From: Pohlia nutans | Taxonomy: Eukaryota; Streptophyta; Bryopsida; Bryales; Mniaceae | DNA length: 64,000 nt | Assembly (NCBI GenBank): GCA_022496805.1 | Contig: CM040087.1 | Coordinates: 13,404,001-13,468,000 of the forward strand | Direction of reading: 5' to 3' | In this document: one piece after another, positions 47,972-57,554 of the stretch | Position numbering within the stretch: the stretch's first letter is position 1 | Layout of the letters: the number at the start of each line of letters is the position of its first letter | The notes under the pieces: model-generated | What the model was told of the DNA's origin: nothing | The model's input: the letters and a program-made list of their open reading frames with translations, nothing else | Databases searched by the model: none | Made by a program: the position numbers and the translations under genes

Positions 47972-49204
47972 GTGGACGGTGAATTTTCTAGTAGTGAACT
48001 GGTGGAGAATGGAACGTCATATACGGAGGCCTTCGTGAGTGCACGACATCTGGAAAATGTTTGGGACTGGAAGTTATTCATTACTCCTCATCTCCAAACG
48101 GGCGGCGATACATTGACGGGCATCACATTCCCACACCACATGAGGTTCTATATGGAGAACGGCATGCCCCGAGTACAACACAAACACTTCAGTGGAGACG
48201 CATGGGGTCCGGTCGATGGGCACATGTGTTTACGTTCGTTGCCGAGTACTTCGCAGACGCCTGAATTAGCAGAAGTATTCGCAGCAGATGACAGGGAGTT
48301 GAGGGCATTGCAGGAGTTTATTGCGTATAAGGAGAGGTGTGTAAGTAGATTACAATATGTAGAAAAGAACCTGCGAGCCATCGATGAGGCAAAGTGGTTG
48401 ATGCAGTATCTTATAGAATTTCCCACAAAAGATAGAAGGGAAGAGAGATCTATACCATTCTGGCCAAGCGAAGGAAGAGAGAGCGTAATTGAAAATGCAC
48501 AACCAGAGGAACTGCTTCAGAGCGGACAGAATTTGAACGCGATAATTAGATCAACAGATTTAATTTTATCAACAATGCCTGATCCGGAAGGCCGAGGTTA
48601 CTTTGGTTCTCGCAGAGGGAGGCCATCAACGGTGTCTGTGAGAAGAACGCCAAACCAGAACCGAGATGTTGGAATAGACCAAACATCAACAAGGATGCAC
48701 ACTTCTGGGACGGAGGATCCTTTTCCACCGTTTGATCCAATAAGTGACATCAAAGTGGGACAATTTGTGGCGCTGACCGTAGATCACAGTGAAGTACAAG
48801 CTGGAGTACCATTCTACGTGGGCAAGGTACTAGAGTTTGGACAACGCTCGCGGGCCTTGAAGATGAAGGTTTTGTGGTATTGGCCCATCATGCGGGTAGG
48901 AATGCAAAGGCTACAGGGTTCAAACAGAGAACAATATGCAAACTGCATAGAAGCAACTTGGGAGCCGTCTGGTGAAAGACATGGTTGGGTTGATAAAGAA
49001 GCAACTATATTTGCATGGGATGATGTTCCAATAAGAACAAGGACTACATCTGAATCAAGCTATAATATTCCGATCCATGGCATCATGACAGAAACAAGGA
49101 TCCGCATTCCAATTCATGCTAAACCTCATATGATAGAGTATATAGCGCTACAGCTGGAGGAAATGGACAACATACGCTTGCAGAATGACATAGATGCTTA
49201 TTAA
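47972..49204 (+). CDS. DUF7869 protein, C-terminal part (downstream of CACTA insertion)
   Basis: Host sequence resumes at 48000 after the AAC duplication and runs to TAA at 49204, about 400 residues; bases 47972-47996 belong to the CACTA end. It starts with the rest of DUF7869: WDWKLFITPHL, TFPHHMRFYMENGMPRVQHK and WGPVDGHMCL. A charged, likely helical middle follows, then a C-terminal module (VGQFVALTVD...FYVGKVLEFG...WVDKEATIFAWDD) that resembles the small beta-barrel tail of other DUF7869 proteins. It has no own promoter or start, so it depends on the N-terminal half at 43253-45260. An intact relative would be about 1,070 residues. Confidence 0.72.
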   Translation: MDGEFSSSELVENGTSYTEAFVSARHLENVWDWKLFITPHLQTGGDTLTGITFPHHMRFYMENGMPRVQHKHFSGDAWGPVDGHMCLRSLPSTSQTPELAEVFAADDRELRALQEFIAYKERCVSRLQYVEKNLRAIDEAKWLMQYLIEFPTKDRREERSIPFWPSEGRESVIENAQPEELLQSGQNLNAIIRSTDLILSTMPDPEGRGYFGSRRGRPSTVSVRRTPNQNRDVGIDQTSTRMHTSGTEDPFPPFDPISDIKVGQFVALTVDHSEVQAGVPFYVGKVLEFGQRSRALKMKVLWYWPIMRVGMQRLQGSNREQYANCIEATWEPSGERHGWVDKEATIFAWDDVPIRTRTTSESSYNIPIHGIMTETRIRIPIHAKPHMIEYIALQLEEMDNIRLQNDIDAY

Positions 49205-49368
49205 TTGACAAGATTATTTTCTATACAATATTATTCAGTGGAACATAGTATCGAAGTTTTCTCTTAGACAAAAGATAATAGAGTATACAATATAGCTTAT
49301 GTTATGTGTGTTAGTTTTAGTAGAAAATAATGGTGTTGGTCGACTTTTACATTGGTTTGGAGTACTTA

Positions 49369-49763
49369 GGGTTGGATAACCTATTACCACCACCTCCCCT
49401 AATTACGACCTCTAGATTTTCTTGGGGCCACCAGAGTTGAGACTCAAAACCACCAATTTCACTATTGAGGTAGACCAATGGCATGCCAAGCATTGCGAAG
49501 AATACTTGGTGGTTTTGGGTATCATGATGAGTGAAAATTAGTACCACATGGTGTGAACATGGGAAATCTAGAGGTTTGATTTGAGTAAAAGGTTACTTTC
49601 CACTTTGGAATTTTGTAGAAAAATGACAAAAGCGAATTAGATGTTGCAAATTTTTGCAATCCTCATCAAAACCTATTTTGAATTCGGTCATTTTTTTTTC
49701 GAATTTAGCAATGCCAAAAATAGTCCAGATTGCTTAAGTTGGTGGTAATAGGTTATCCAACCT
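49369..49763. mobile_element. Stowaway-like MITE with TA duplication
   Basis: GGGTTGGATAACCTATTACC at the left and its reverse complement at the right, with TA at 49367-49368 and 49764-49765. 395 bp, just beyond the DUF7869 gene. Confidence 0.85.
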
Positions 49764-49936
49764 TACAGGTTGAAGGCGGCCCCTCTTTCTATATATTTGT
49801 TTTTGGAGTGGGATGTTTTTTATTTGTTTAATATATTTCGGTTTTAAAAATTACTCCTCACGGACCTGTAGAAGTTTAAATCAATGAAAAATGTCAAATA
49901 AAAACTCACAGTTCAAATTTTAAAAATGACAGGAAC

Positions 49937-50585
49937 GAATCTCAAACGAATCTCAAAGTGTTCACCAAATGTGAAGGGAGTTTTGTGCAAACCTGGAGGC
50001 TCACTCCGTACAAATTTTTGACGACTGAGCCATTTCATTTGGCTTCACTACATTCGCACAGCAAGAGCTCCAGAAACGTTATCGAAATTTTCTGCCAAAA
50101 AAACAAAGGCAAAATAGTGAGCTTTTCACCCAATTTCTAATGACAACAAAAGTTAGACTAAGGTTGAGACACCCATTCCCGACCAGGTACCCAAAACCGA
50201 TCAGGCCTAATTTCTAGATTTTGAAAGGGAAGATGTACCTCATTTGTACATTAGAGCATACGATCGGTTTTAAGTATACCTACAACTTCGCACTTTAAAA
50301 ATTTGTACTTATTCAAATAATTATAAAAAAAATTAATTAAATATGAAAACTTCCTAATTTTTGTAGTGCTAAAAGAGGAAAATAATCAAAATATCGATTC
50401 ATCTATCCCAAGTATAGTACATGTCTTATTTGATCTGTTTTAGGTGTCTCGACCTTACCTGGCTACCAGGATCTCAAAGGAGCTCTGAACACCCAAATGG
50501 TAATTCAAGGAAGAATCAAGGTATCCAAGATGCTCTAATTCTCTAACAACTTCTTTCTTTGACACAAATCCTCATGAAAAGAATC
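49937..50585 (-). pseudogene. Duplicated VPS39 exon fragment
   Basis: Resembles 57805-58140 in the same orientation, including the penultimate VPS39 coding exon (57851-57949) and both flanking introns: AATCTCAAAG, GGCTTCACTACATTCGCACAGC-like, TCTAATGACA and GGTATCCAAGATGCTCTAAT blocks. Within the exon copy, an extra triplet and small losses alter the coding. A TA-flanked MITE has split the copy after duplication. No function expected. Confidence 0.8.
50161..50455. mobile_element. Stowaway-like MITE with TA duplication
   Basis: AGGTTGAGACACC and GGTGTCTCGACCT termini, TA at 50159-50160 and 50456-50457, inserted into the VPS39 fragment copy. The parental locus at ~58010 lacks it. Confidence 0.8.
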
Positions 50586-50788
50586 AAAGATTGGAGAATG
50601 GCCTAATATCATGGGTACCACCAGTGATCTCAAAACTGGCTAAAATTAGCTGGATTTCTACCAAAAATGGGGCTGCTAAACATACAAAGAAAGAAAATGA
50701 ATTTTTTTTGGTAATGTAGAGAGAATGCTCAAGCAACTTCATGAGGTGCTCTCTGCGGATATCATCATGGTATCACCTTAATCCTTAA

Positions 50789-51364
50789 CCCCTAAAGGAC
50801 CACGAGGCCACCACGTGGCTTCTGGAACTAGAAAGTAAGGAATTTCGAGCTGTTGGACCGTGAATTGTAAAGTGAGCAACAAAGAGACCCTAGTTCTTTT
50901 TAAGAGCTGAATCCGTGAGTACTTCTCGATCAAAATTTCATGAAGTGTGCAATTTTTGGTGATTTTTTTTAGTCGCACGGTGGGTATTTAGGCGTCACTT
51001 CAGACCCTTATATCTTCTTCCTCGCACCTCCAAATCACTTGAAATTTTTTCCACGTTTTTAAAATGATGATTTCTACTCAGAGTAAAAATTTCAGATTTT
51101 TTGGAGCACTTTTGATCAATCCGATTTCAGCATGTGTACAAAATACCCTGAACAAGTTCCATCAATCTTCTCAACGGTGGCATTTTCTCAAAAATTGTGC
51201 GATTTTGTTGATTTGTTTTTTCATACAAAAGCTATGTAAGTCTTTTTTGATTTCAACGGTGCCGATCGTCAAAATTATCCCACACCAATGAGGAATTGAG
51301 CTTGTTATAAGAGCTAGTCAAGAAAACAAGAACTAGGCTAAAAACACCCCCAGTCCTTTAGGGG
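50789..51364. mobile_element. TTAA element, GACCACGAGG family
   Basis: CCCCTAAAGGACCACGAGG and CCAGTCCTTTAGGGG between TTAA at 50785-50788 and 51365-51368. Partner of 23772-24346. Confidence 0.92.
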
Positions 51365-51368
51365 TTAA

Positions 51369-51933
51369 TTGCATAGGCATTCATTTTTTGGACGATGTAC
51401 AGATTTCATCCACGTTTTCTCATTTGCTATGTATTCTCAGCAATATAGAGTTTTTACTCTAAATTTTATGGGAAGTTAGCTTCATGTGTGAACCAATTAG
51501 AAAGGGGATGTTTTGTGAAGATTTTATGCCTCATTTTATGTTGTAGTGATTCATCAAAAATTTCTTCAAAAGTAGTTCAAAAGTGCTCCTCTAAAAGTCA
51601 ACTCATAAAATTTAGCAACCAAAAAATCTTCAAAAATTACTACACTTAGAGTATTACATTTCAATCCACCACAACAAATTTCATGCACAGATTGTGAATA
51701 TCTTATTCGTAATCAAATTACCAAAGAATTTTGAATTTTAGGTTTCAAAACTTATACAAAAATATTGGTGATTTCAATTACAAATATAACCATATAGGTA
51801 GAATCTAAAATTCATAATGTACAACTTTTATTCGTAAAAAATTTCAAAATATCCCACTTAGTTGCATTTCATAATGCATCTTAACCATCTTTACAATTTT
51901 TCAAATTTGAAGAGGGTTGTGAGCATATAGGGG
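51369..51933. mobile_element. TTAA element abutting the previous one
   Basis: Follows the shared TTAA (51365-51368) directly. The interior matches 38545-39112 and 42148-42714; the right end GAGCATATAGGGG precedes TTAA at 51934-51937. The left terminus is diverged. Confidence 0.78.
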
Positions 51934-51937
51934 TTAA

Positions 51938-53533
51938 TTGGAGTTTCCTAGGATGCATAATTTTTAATGCATTCCTCTATAAAGAGGATCATCTATGCAA
52001 AATTTCAGTTTTAGAAGATGAAAATAGTATTGTCTGTGTAATTATTATTTTCTAAATTATCATTTTACAAAAATATTTTAAAAAATAATATTTGTAAGGT
52101 TTTTTCATACTTGGTTTTCAAGAATAGATAGGCAATATGAAAGCAAACTTTTCAACTTGGAGGATATTACAAAAAATTATGAAATATGTGTAAAATGAGT
52201 TCAAATTTTACTGCCACACTAGCACAATAATAATACCTCAACAAATTGCATCACATTCAAACTAAAGCCATGTATTGAGGTAGCACAGAAATAACTGAAA
52301 ATTTGAAACCAATCACTATGAGCCCTTAAAATCTTTGTCTTACAAAATTTGGTGTATGTTTGTTAACGAGGGTGAACACTTAGTTAATCTCCAAGTTGTG
52401 GTTGTAAATAGTTGCAAAAAATAACAATTATTGACTGATACTTGGACATAATTTTAATTAGAACCAGTTTTCTAAATTCATCCTGGATTTTTTGTACCTT
52501 GCAAAGCATGAAGGGTTCAAGATTCAAGATTGCACTATCATATGTCTGCGATCATACTGCAGTAATGGGGGAGATAAGGAAGGTATCCCACCGCACAAAA
52601 AACATGAGAATGGGAGAATGTAGAATTTGTAAATCATACATTTATCTAATGCAAAATATACAAGTGGCAATATTTCCACAACAGCCCAATCTGAATGTGG
52701 TTAGGGATTTTCACAAGTAGAAAAATGGCACTCTCCAGGGACATGCCCAGGCAAAATCACTGTGCATGCGTGGAATTGGGCACTACTTGCCTAGGCATCT
52801 CCCTCAACAGTACCACCTTTTCTACTAGTGTTTGCTACTACTACATGGTTGGGTTATGAGATGTGAGTATTGTACAATTTGATATAAGAGTTGTAATTAT
52901 CAAAAGTGGGAACCTTCAAAAATTCCCTATTACACTGATTATTCTACTGGGATTATTTAGACTTGGAAGGTAATATATAAGCACATGGTAGTTGTAGGCT
53001 TGGCTGAAATTTCAGCACTGAAATGGAAAAAGCTTGTTATCCAGGCTTATCTTATTTCATTTCAGCAGTGAAACTCAAGCCAAGTGTGAGAATTCAATTC
53101 AAACATCCCGTTTCAGCCAAGTAGAACATGGGGTGTTAAAAGCTTCAACTTCATTGAACCTGATTGGCCATTTACTTCTTAATTTAATCATCAATGATTT
53201 CCCAAGAAATATGCAATGTTTGAATGCCCACTAATAACAAAGACAAGCTTCAAACAGAATCTCAACAAATAAATCTGGAAGGCCGTTCAGACATGGTAAC
53301 AGGCACTCAAGACTCAAGCAACCAAGATGAAAACCGACAAGCTTCAAAATTCTCATAATTGGTCATTCCCAAACTCAATAGTGAAAATGCTAGCATATAT
53401 ATATAAGCCAACTGTAATAAAAACAGATTTGTACAGAACCTCAACCAAACAGTAAGTACATTCTGGCAGGCTCAACCCAAGTATGAAATGCACAAACACT
53501 GTGTATATAAACTACCAACATGCATAATTATGC
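51938..53533. other. Intergenic with one small hairpin MITE
   Basis: No gene supported. At 52716-52828 a ~110-bp inverted-repeat unit runs from AGTAGAAAAATGGCA to CCACCTTTTCTACT with GCCCAGGCAA / TTGCCTAGGC inside. Another loose inverted repeat (CTTGGCTGAAATTTCAGC against CAGTGAAACTCAAGCCAAG) lies at 53008-53095. Confidence 0.5.
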
Positions 53534-54520
53534 TCATGCAATGCTAGTGATGAGAGAGACCCCGCGGTTACTTTCGATCAGCCTCACGAGTGCCGCCGGG
53601 CTGGAGGTGACAATCTGGCCGACCTTCGATCCGTCCCTGAAGGCCATGAAAGTGGGCATCGCACGAATGCCAACTTCTTGTGAAATATCCTGCAATGCCA
53701 CCACCCACACACAAAATTCATCACAACACTGCGCCTACAGTGAAAAACAAACGATGATTGACAAGTAACGAACCCATACGAAGATCACTTTTCCCAATCA
53801 CGGTGCCAGGCATTTCGATAATTGGGAATCGTGCGAGTTAGTACCGGTTGATTGTCGACGTCCACTCTGACGAAGATCACATCGTCGTATTTCCCGCTCA
53901 ACATAGTGAAGACGGGAGAGATCGCTCTGCATGGGCCGCACCATGCTGCATCGAATTCGACAACCAGCTGCAAAAAATGTTCAGATGTCAATATATTTCC
54001 TCGGGGGGTGCACTGTACTATACGTGAGTGCACAGAAAGGGTATTAATTTGAACACTGCCGTATTCCGTATACATACAATAAATACATTTAAAACTGAAA
54101 ATATTCACGTATACTTACACTATAAACATATACTAAAATAGAATACATCTGTATACAAAGGTACTTAGACATATAACCTCTCTTATACAAGGGGGTTTTT
54201 AGAAAGGGTCATGAACGCAGGTGATTCTCAAACATAATGAAGAGTGCACCCCCGAGTATATTTCAGTTTCGTGAACCTCGACATTCGGTTTTAAAGCATA
54301 GGGAGTAGCATGCAGGAACGAGAGTGATTATACGGGTAAATGCCAGGTGATTGATGCTTACCTCTTTGCCGGAGCTCTCGCTCTCTTCCAATTTAGATTT
54401 CCAGTCTGAGTGACTCGTGATTTCGTGAACACCTCCGTTCTCTCCGGCCGTCTCGGAACGTGCTGCAACGAACAATAGTGCGCCCAGGCACAGCAGAAGA
54501 CAGGTCTTGAGGACCGCCAT
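53534..54520 (-). CDS. Secretory-pathway thioredoxin-like protein
   Basis: Three phase-0 exons: 54520-54362, 53967-53845 and 53689-53534, with GT-AG introns (GTAAGC...TTTTTTGCAG and GTACTA...TTGCAG). Product 145 residues. Residues 1-23 are a signal peptide (MAVLKTCLLLCLGALLFVAA then RSE). The thioredoxin fold follows: VVEFDAAWCGPCRAISPVF carries the CGPC redox site (~63-66), VRVDVDNQP is the central strand, and AMPTFMAFRDG contains the cis-proline. All catalytic features are present. It is a single-domain thioredoxin predicted to enter the ER or be secreted, where it would reduce or exchange disulfides; there is no C-terminal KDEL-type retention signal. It stands alone between repeats. Confidence 0.9.
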
Positions 54521-55441
54521 TTCGGAAGCTCCTGCAACAAACCAGACCAGTTCGATATCACTACCCAGACGTACCAGTTCCTGTTATTGAGCGTAATGGA
54601 TTGCAATTGTAAACAAGCCCTTGCCGCACCAACGCCGCCTTGACAGGTCACTCACAAAAACGCAACTGCAATTGACAAAAAAGTAGCACTCCAATCACGG
54701 TCACCGGATTAGTACCTTCGTAACGGAAATGGGAAGAGCGACGTACACTGACTCCGTGGGGAGTGATCAAAACGATGGGTGAGCGGTGACAGGCACACTG
54801 TCTTGCAATTAATCACACTGACTGGTGATTAACGAACGCATCCAAGGCATTTTATATGCGTTTGGAGGGACCACCTGGCGACCTGACCGGCCAGTGAAGT
54901 TAAAGTGAGCTTCGCCAGGTGGTTACATTTGTATTCATGTGGCTAATCGCAACAAAGGAAAAAAATTAATTTAAATGGAATAATCATCTGATGCTTGATT
55001 GCCAAGTTGGCTGGATCTGCCTTAGCCTTACTGACATCATTGTGACCTACTGCCAACTATCTTTGTTGGCCTTGACGTCCGCCCCCTAAATCGTAATTCA
55101 CGTCCTTCTGAGCCCAAGCAGGTCATGTATTGTACATGGCTGAAGATTCAAAGTAAGTTTCAACGTACAACGTCTAATGCTCGCCTGTTTTGCTCTTAAT
55201 AGAATCCACCATTGTAGCCCATTTGTCATACTTTCACAAGGAGCGCAACCTTCGGTATTCAACAAAAGCAAAGTGGCATTAGCCTTTAAGGCTGAATTTT
55301 TTTTCCCTGTAAGCCTTTTTCACTAGGGTCTCACATGCAATTGCCTGTGTGATTTCCTTGCGAGTCTCACTTTTCCCACTTAGTTTCAAAGCTGCTTATT
55401 CACCAGTTTAATGTTGACTCACCTGCTTGTAAAAGGAAAGT
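54521..55441. other. Upstream region of the thioredoxin gene
   Basis: Higher GC than the surrounding repeats, consistent with 5' UTR and promoter. I see no definite TATA box or other motif. Confidence 0.35.
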
Positions 55442-55445
55442 TTAA

Positions 55446-55670
55446 CCCCTAAATGTCCCATGGGGATAGTAGATATGTTTTCGTATAATTGGCATTTGCT
55501 ACCAATAAGAAGTTCTAAATTAGGATCTCAATAGCTCACTAGAATTGCAATGATCTAAATTTCAACTTCTTTGTTGAACTTAAACCCATTAAAGGTGTGG
55601 AACCATTCCAAATACAAGAAATATACGTTGTATTCTACTTGCCGCAAAGGCATTTTCAGACGTTTAGGGG
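55446..55670 (-). mobile_element. TTAA MITE, intact copy of the 8.1-kb outer element
   Basis: CCCCTAAATGTCCCATGGGG left, CAGACGTTTAGGGG right, TTAA at 55442-55445 and 55671-55674. It contains the uninterrupted CCATTAAAGGTGTGGAACC site (TTAA 55589-55592) that is filled by the 0.8-kb element at 8141-8953. Confidence 0.93.
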
Positions 55671-55780
55671 TTAACAAGTGTCGATTCTTGAAGCTTGGTG
55701 GGAAAAGTGAGACTAGAAGGGAAACGCACACAGGGAAACCATTATGAGCTCTCTGTGTAATCTAATGAGCCATATATTCC

Positions 55781-55875
55781 CCCACCTTCACTGTGAACGG
55801 CTGTGGATGGAGCTATTCCTTCTCCATCCACAGCCGGGAATAGCTCCATCCACAGCCGGTCACAGTGAAGGTGGG
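55781..55875. repeat. Near-perfect 39-bp hairpin
   Basis: Arms 55781-55819 and 55837-55875 are complementary with a single mismatch; the 17-base loop contains a further CCATCCACAGCC copy of the arm. GC-rich against AT-rich surroundings. Could be a tiny foldback element or a small-RNA precursor. Confidence 0.9.
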
Positions 55876-56245
55876 TGAACGTAACATTCGACGCTGTGCA
55901 TGCGTGGCTGCAGATCCTCACGGAGTGCGATCTTTTCCGTTCCGAACCTTTTCGTGTTTGGCCTCTTGCCTGACAAGCATTAACGTCTGTCAAACACGAT
56001 TATCATGTGTTAATGTGTGTCAAACATGCCTGGCTTGGTTAACTGGACCTCATCCTAGTGACTCCTCCGGTATCACTAATAAGATAGAGACGAACAAAAG
56101 CACCACGTTAATCTTGTGAGTACCTGAGGCTTGCAACTTCTATCACCTCCCCTCCCCTCCTTACGGCAGGCTTCCAATCCATGTGAAAATCGGTTGGGTG
56201 AATCGGTTGGGTGAAAGGCACTAACTTAAGGTAGGCGTACCTTAA

Positions 56246-56570
56246 CCCTTAAATATACCAATCCTTTGAACAGAAGTAGGTTCTAATCTCAAAAGTAGAT
56301 ATTAGCATGCCTCAGATGTACATGAGGTGTACATGAGAAGACCATTGCAAGCATAAAATCTATCTAACAAATTTGACATACTTGTAGTTGGAGGCCTCTC
56401 CAATATTATCACCGCTCCCCATCACAAGAGATTTATTGTAATTGGTAGAAAATTTTATAAACTATCAAATGTGACTTGGATGAAAATCATACAAGGTTGT
56501 ATGAGAAAGTCACAAGGCTTCGAATCTACAGGTTCATGATCCAGTTTCTGGATGCTGGGATGTTTAGGGG
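56246..56570. mobile_element. TTAA MITE
   Basis: CCCTTAAATATACCAATCC left, GCTGGGATGTTTAGGGG right, with TTAA at 56242-56245 and 56571-56574. 325 bp, non-coding. Confidence 0.88.
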
Positions 56571-56573
56571 TTA

Positions 56574-56769
56574 AATCACCACAACACCTAAAACCACCAA
56601 CTTCTACACCCTTTCTTTTCTTCATTTTAGTAAAGAAATGTAAGTTGTCGGTACATGACTTAACTTTTGAGCAATTGATGCATAAGTCATATAATGAAAG
56701 TCTACATTTTCCTTTATGAAATAAAAGAGGGGTGTAGAAGTTGGTGGTTTTAGGTGTCGTGGTGGTTTA
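56574..56769. mobile_element. Long-hairpin MITE abutting the TTAA element
   Basis: CACAACACCTAAAACCACC and the inverse GGTGGTTTTAGGTGTCGTGG form arms of over 30 bp ending in CTTCTACACC / GGTGTAGAAG. About 195 bp, sharing its left edge with the TTAA of the previous element. Confidence 0.75.
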
Positions 56770-57554
56770 AGGTACGTTTACTTGACAAGACAAAAAATGA
56801 GGTCTCATATTCCACCCATTTCAGCACAAATGAAATATATACTCTTGAGTTCTCCTAGTTTCAGCCATTTTTGTAGAGCTTCCCCATTATGAGGACTGGC
56901 TACCCATACATAGAAGCCTAGCCTTTGTACTTTACACGTACAATGGCAACACTAGAGGAATGTTGCCGGTAACTGATCCTACCTGGTTTGCCGGGAGGAT
57001 AAACAAACTTGACTGGTGTGGGCTTGGTCAAAACCGGTGTGGTTTGTTTGCATTTCTGATGGCCCATTCACACTAAGAACCTCTAGCACTTGCATTGCGT
57101 TCCTGGAATGCTGCAAGGTAAATTTCAAAAATAATATGCAATTTCTTGCAGTGTCAGAGGCTTGTCTCTTCCTACTTGTGGCCAACACATGTGCGTTGGT
57201 GGAGCACAAATTTCTATTGCCATTAGATTACTTGCACCTGAGCAATGTCCGCTCATCCGTTCAGCACCAGCAGTGCACAGTTTTAGAACTTGCGGAATTA
57301 GAGAATGCCGGATATAGCACCGTCTACCTTATGATCAATTGAATTGTCATTCCAAAACTGTGAATCCTTGGTCCTTCAAGGGTTATTTAACACTGTTAAA
57401 TCTTGGCAACAAGAGAAAAAACTTGAGAAGCCTTATTTTTCAGTTTAGAAAATAAAATAAAATAAAATAAATTACGTGTACACATGCTACAACGGCAAGT
57501 CAGCTATACAAAAGATAAAAATAGAACACCGTTTCTCATGGCCTGAACAATTAA
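56770..57554. other. Intergenic, no gene supported
   Basis: A 108-residue plus-strand frame (57016-57342) has gene-like composition but no domain I recognise. This is mostly the 3' flank of VPS39; an (AAAAT)n tract occurs near 57450-57468. Confidence 0.3.

Larger units (their letters stand above)
45261..47996. mobile_element. Non-autonomous CACTA element, 2.7 kb
   Basis: Ends CACTACTAGAAAA and TTTTCTAGTAGTG are the classic CACTA terminus, flanked by the 3-bp duplication AAC (45258-45260, 47997-47999). Both ends carry many short subterminal repeats of CAACAGAAA / TTTCTGTTG. A second CACTACTAGAAAA at 45423 suggests a duplicated left end. No transposase frame; the interior holds two TTAA elements, a foldback, a tRNA-like SINE head and a G-run. 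It interrupts the DUF7869 gene; removing one AAC plus the element joins the two frames exactly. Confidence 0.92.

Noticed and set aside
26141..49350. A single giant transposon spanning both unfamiliar genes
   Set aside because: I compared the sequence outside both genes by eye and saw no shared inverted ends or target duplication.
57016..57342. 108-codon frame upstream of the VPS39 stop
   Set aside because: Hydrophobic patch without recognisable domain or splice context; left unannotated.
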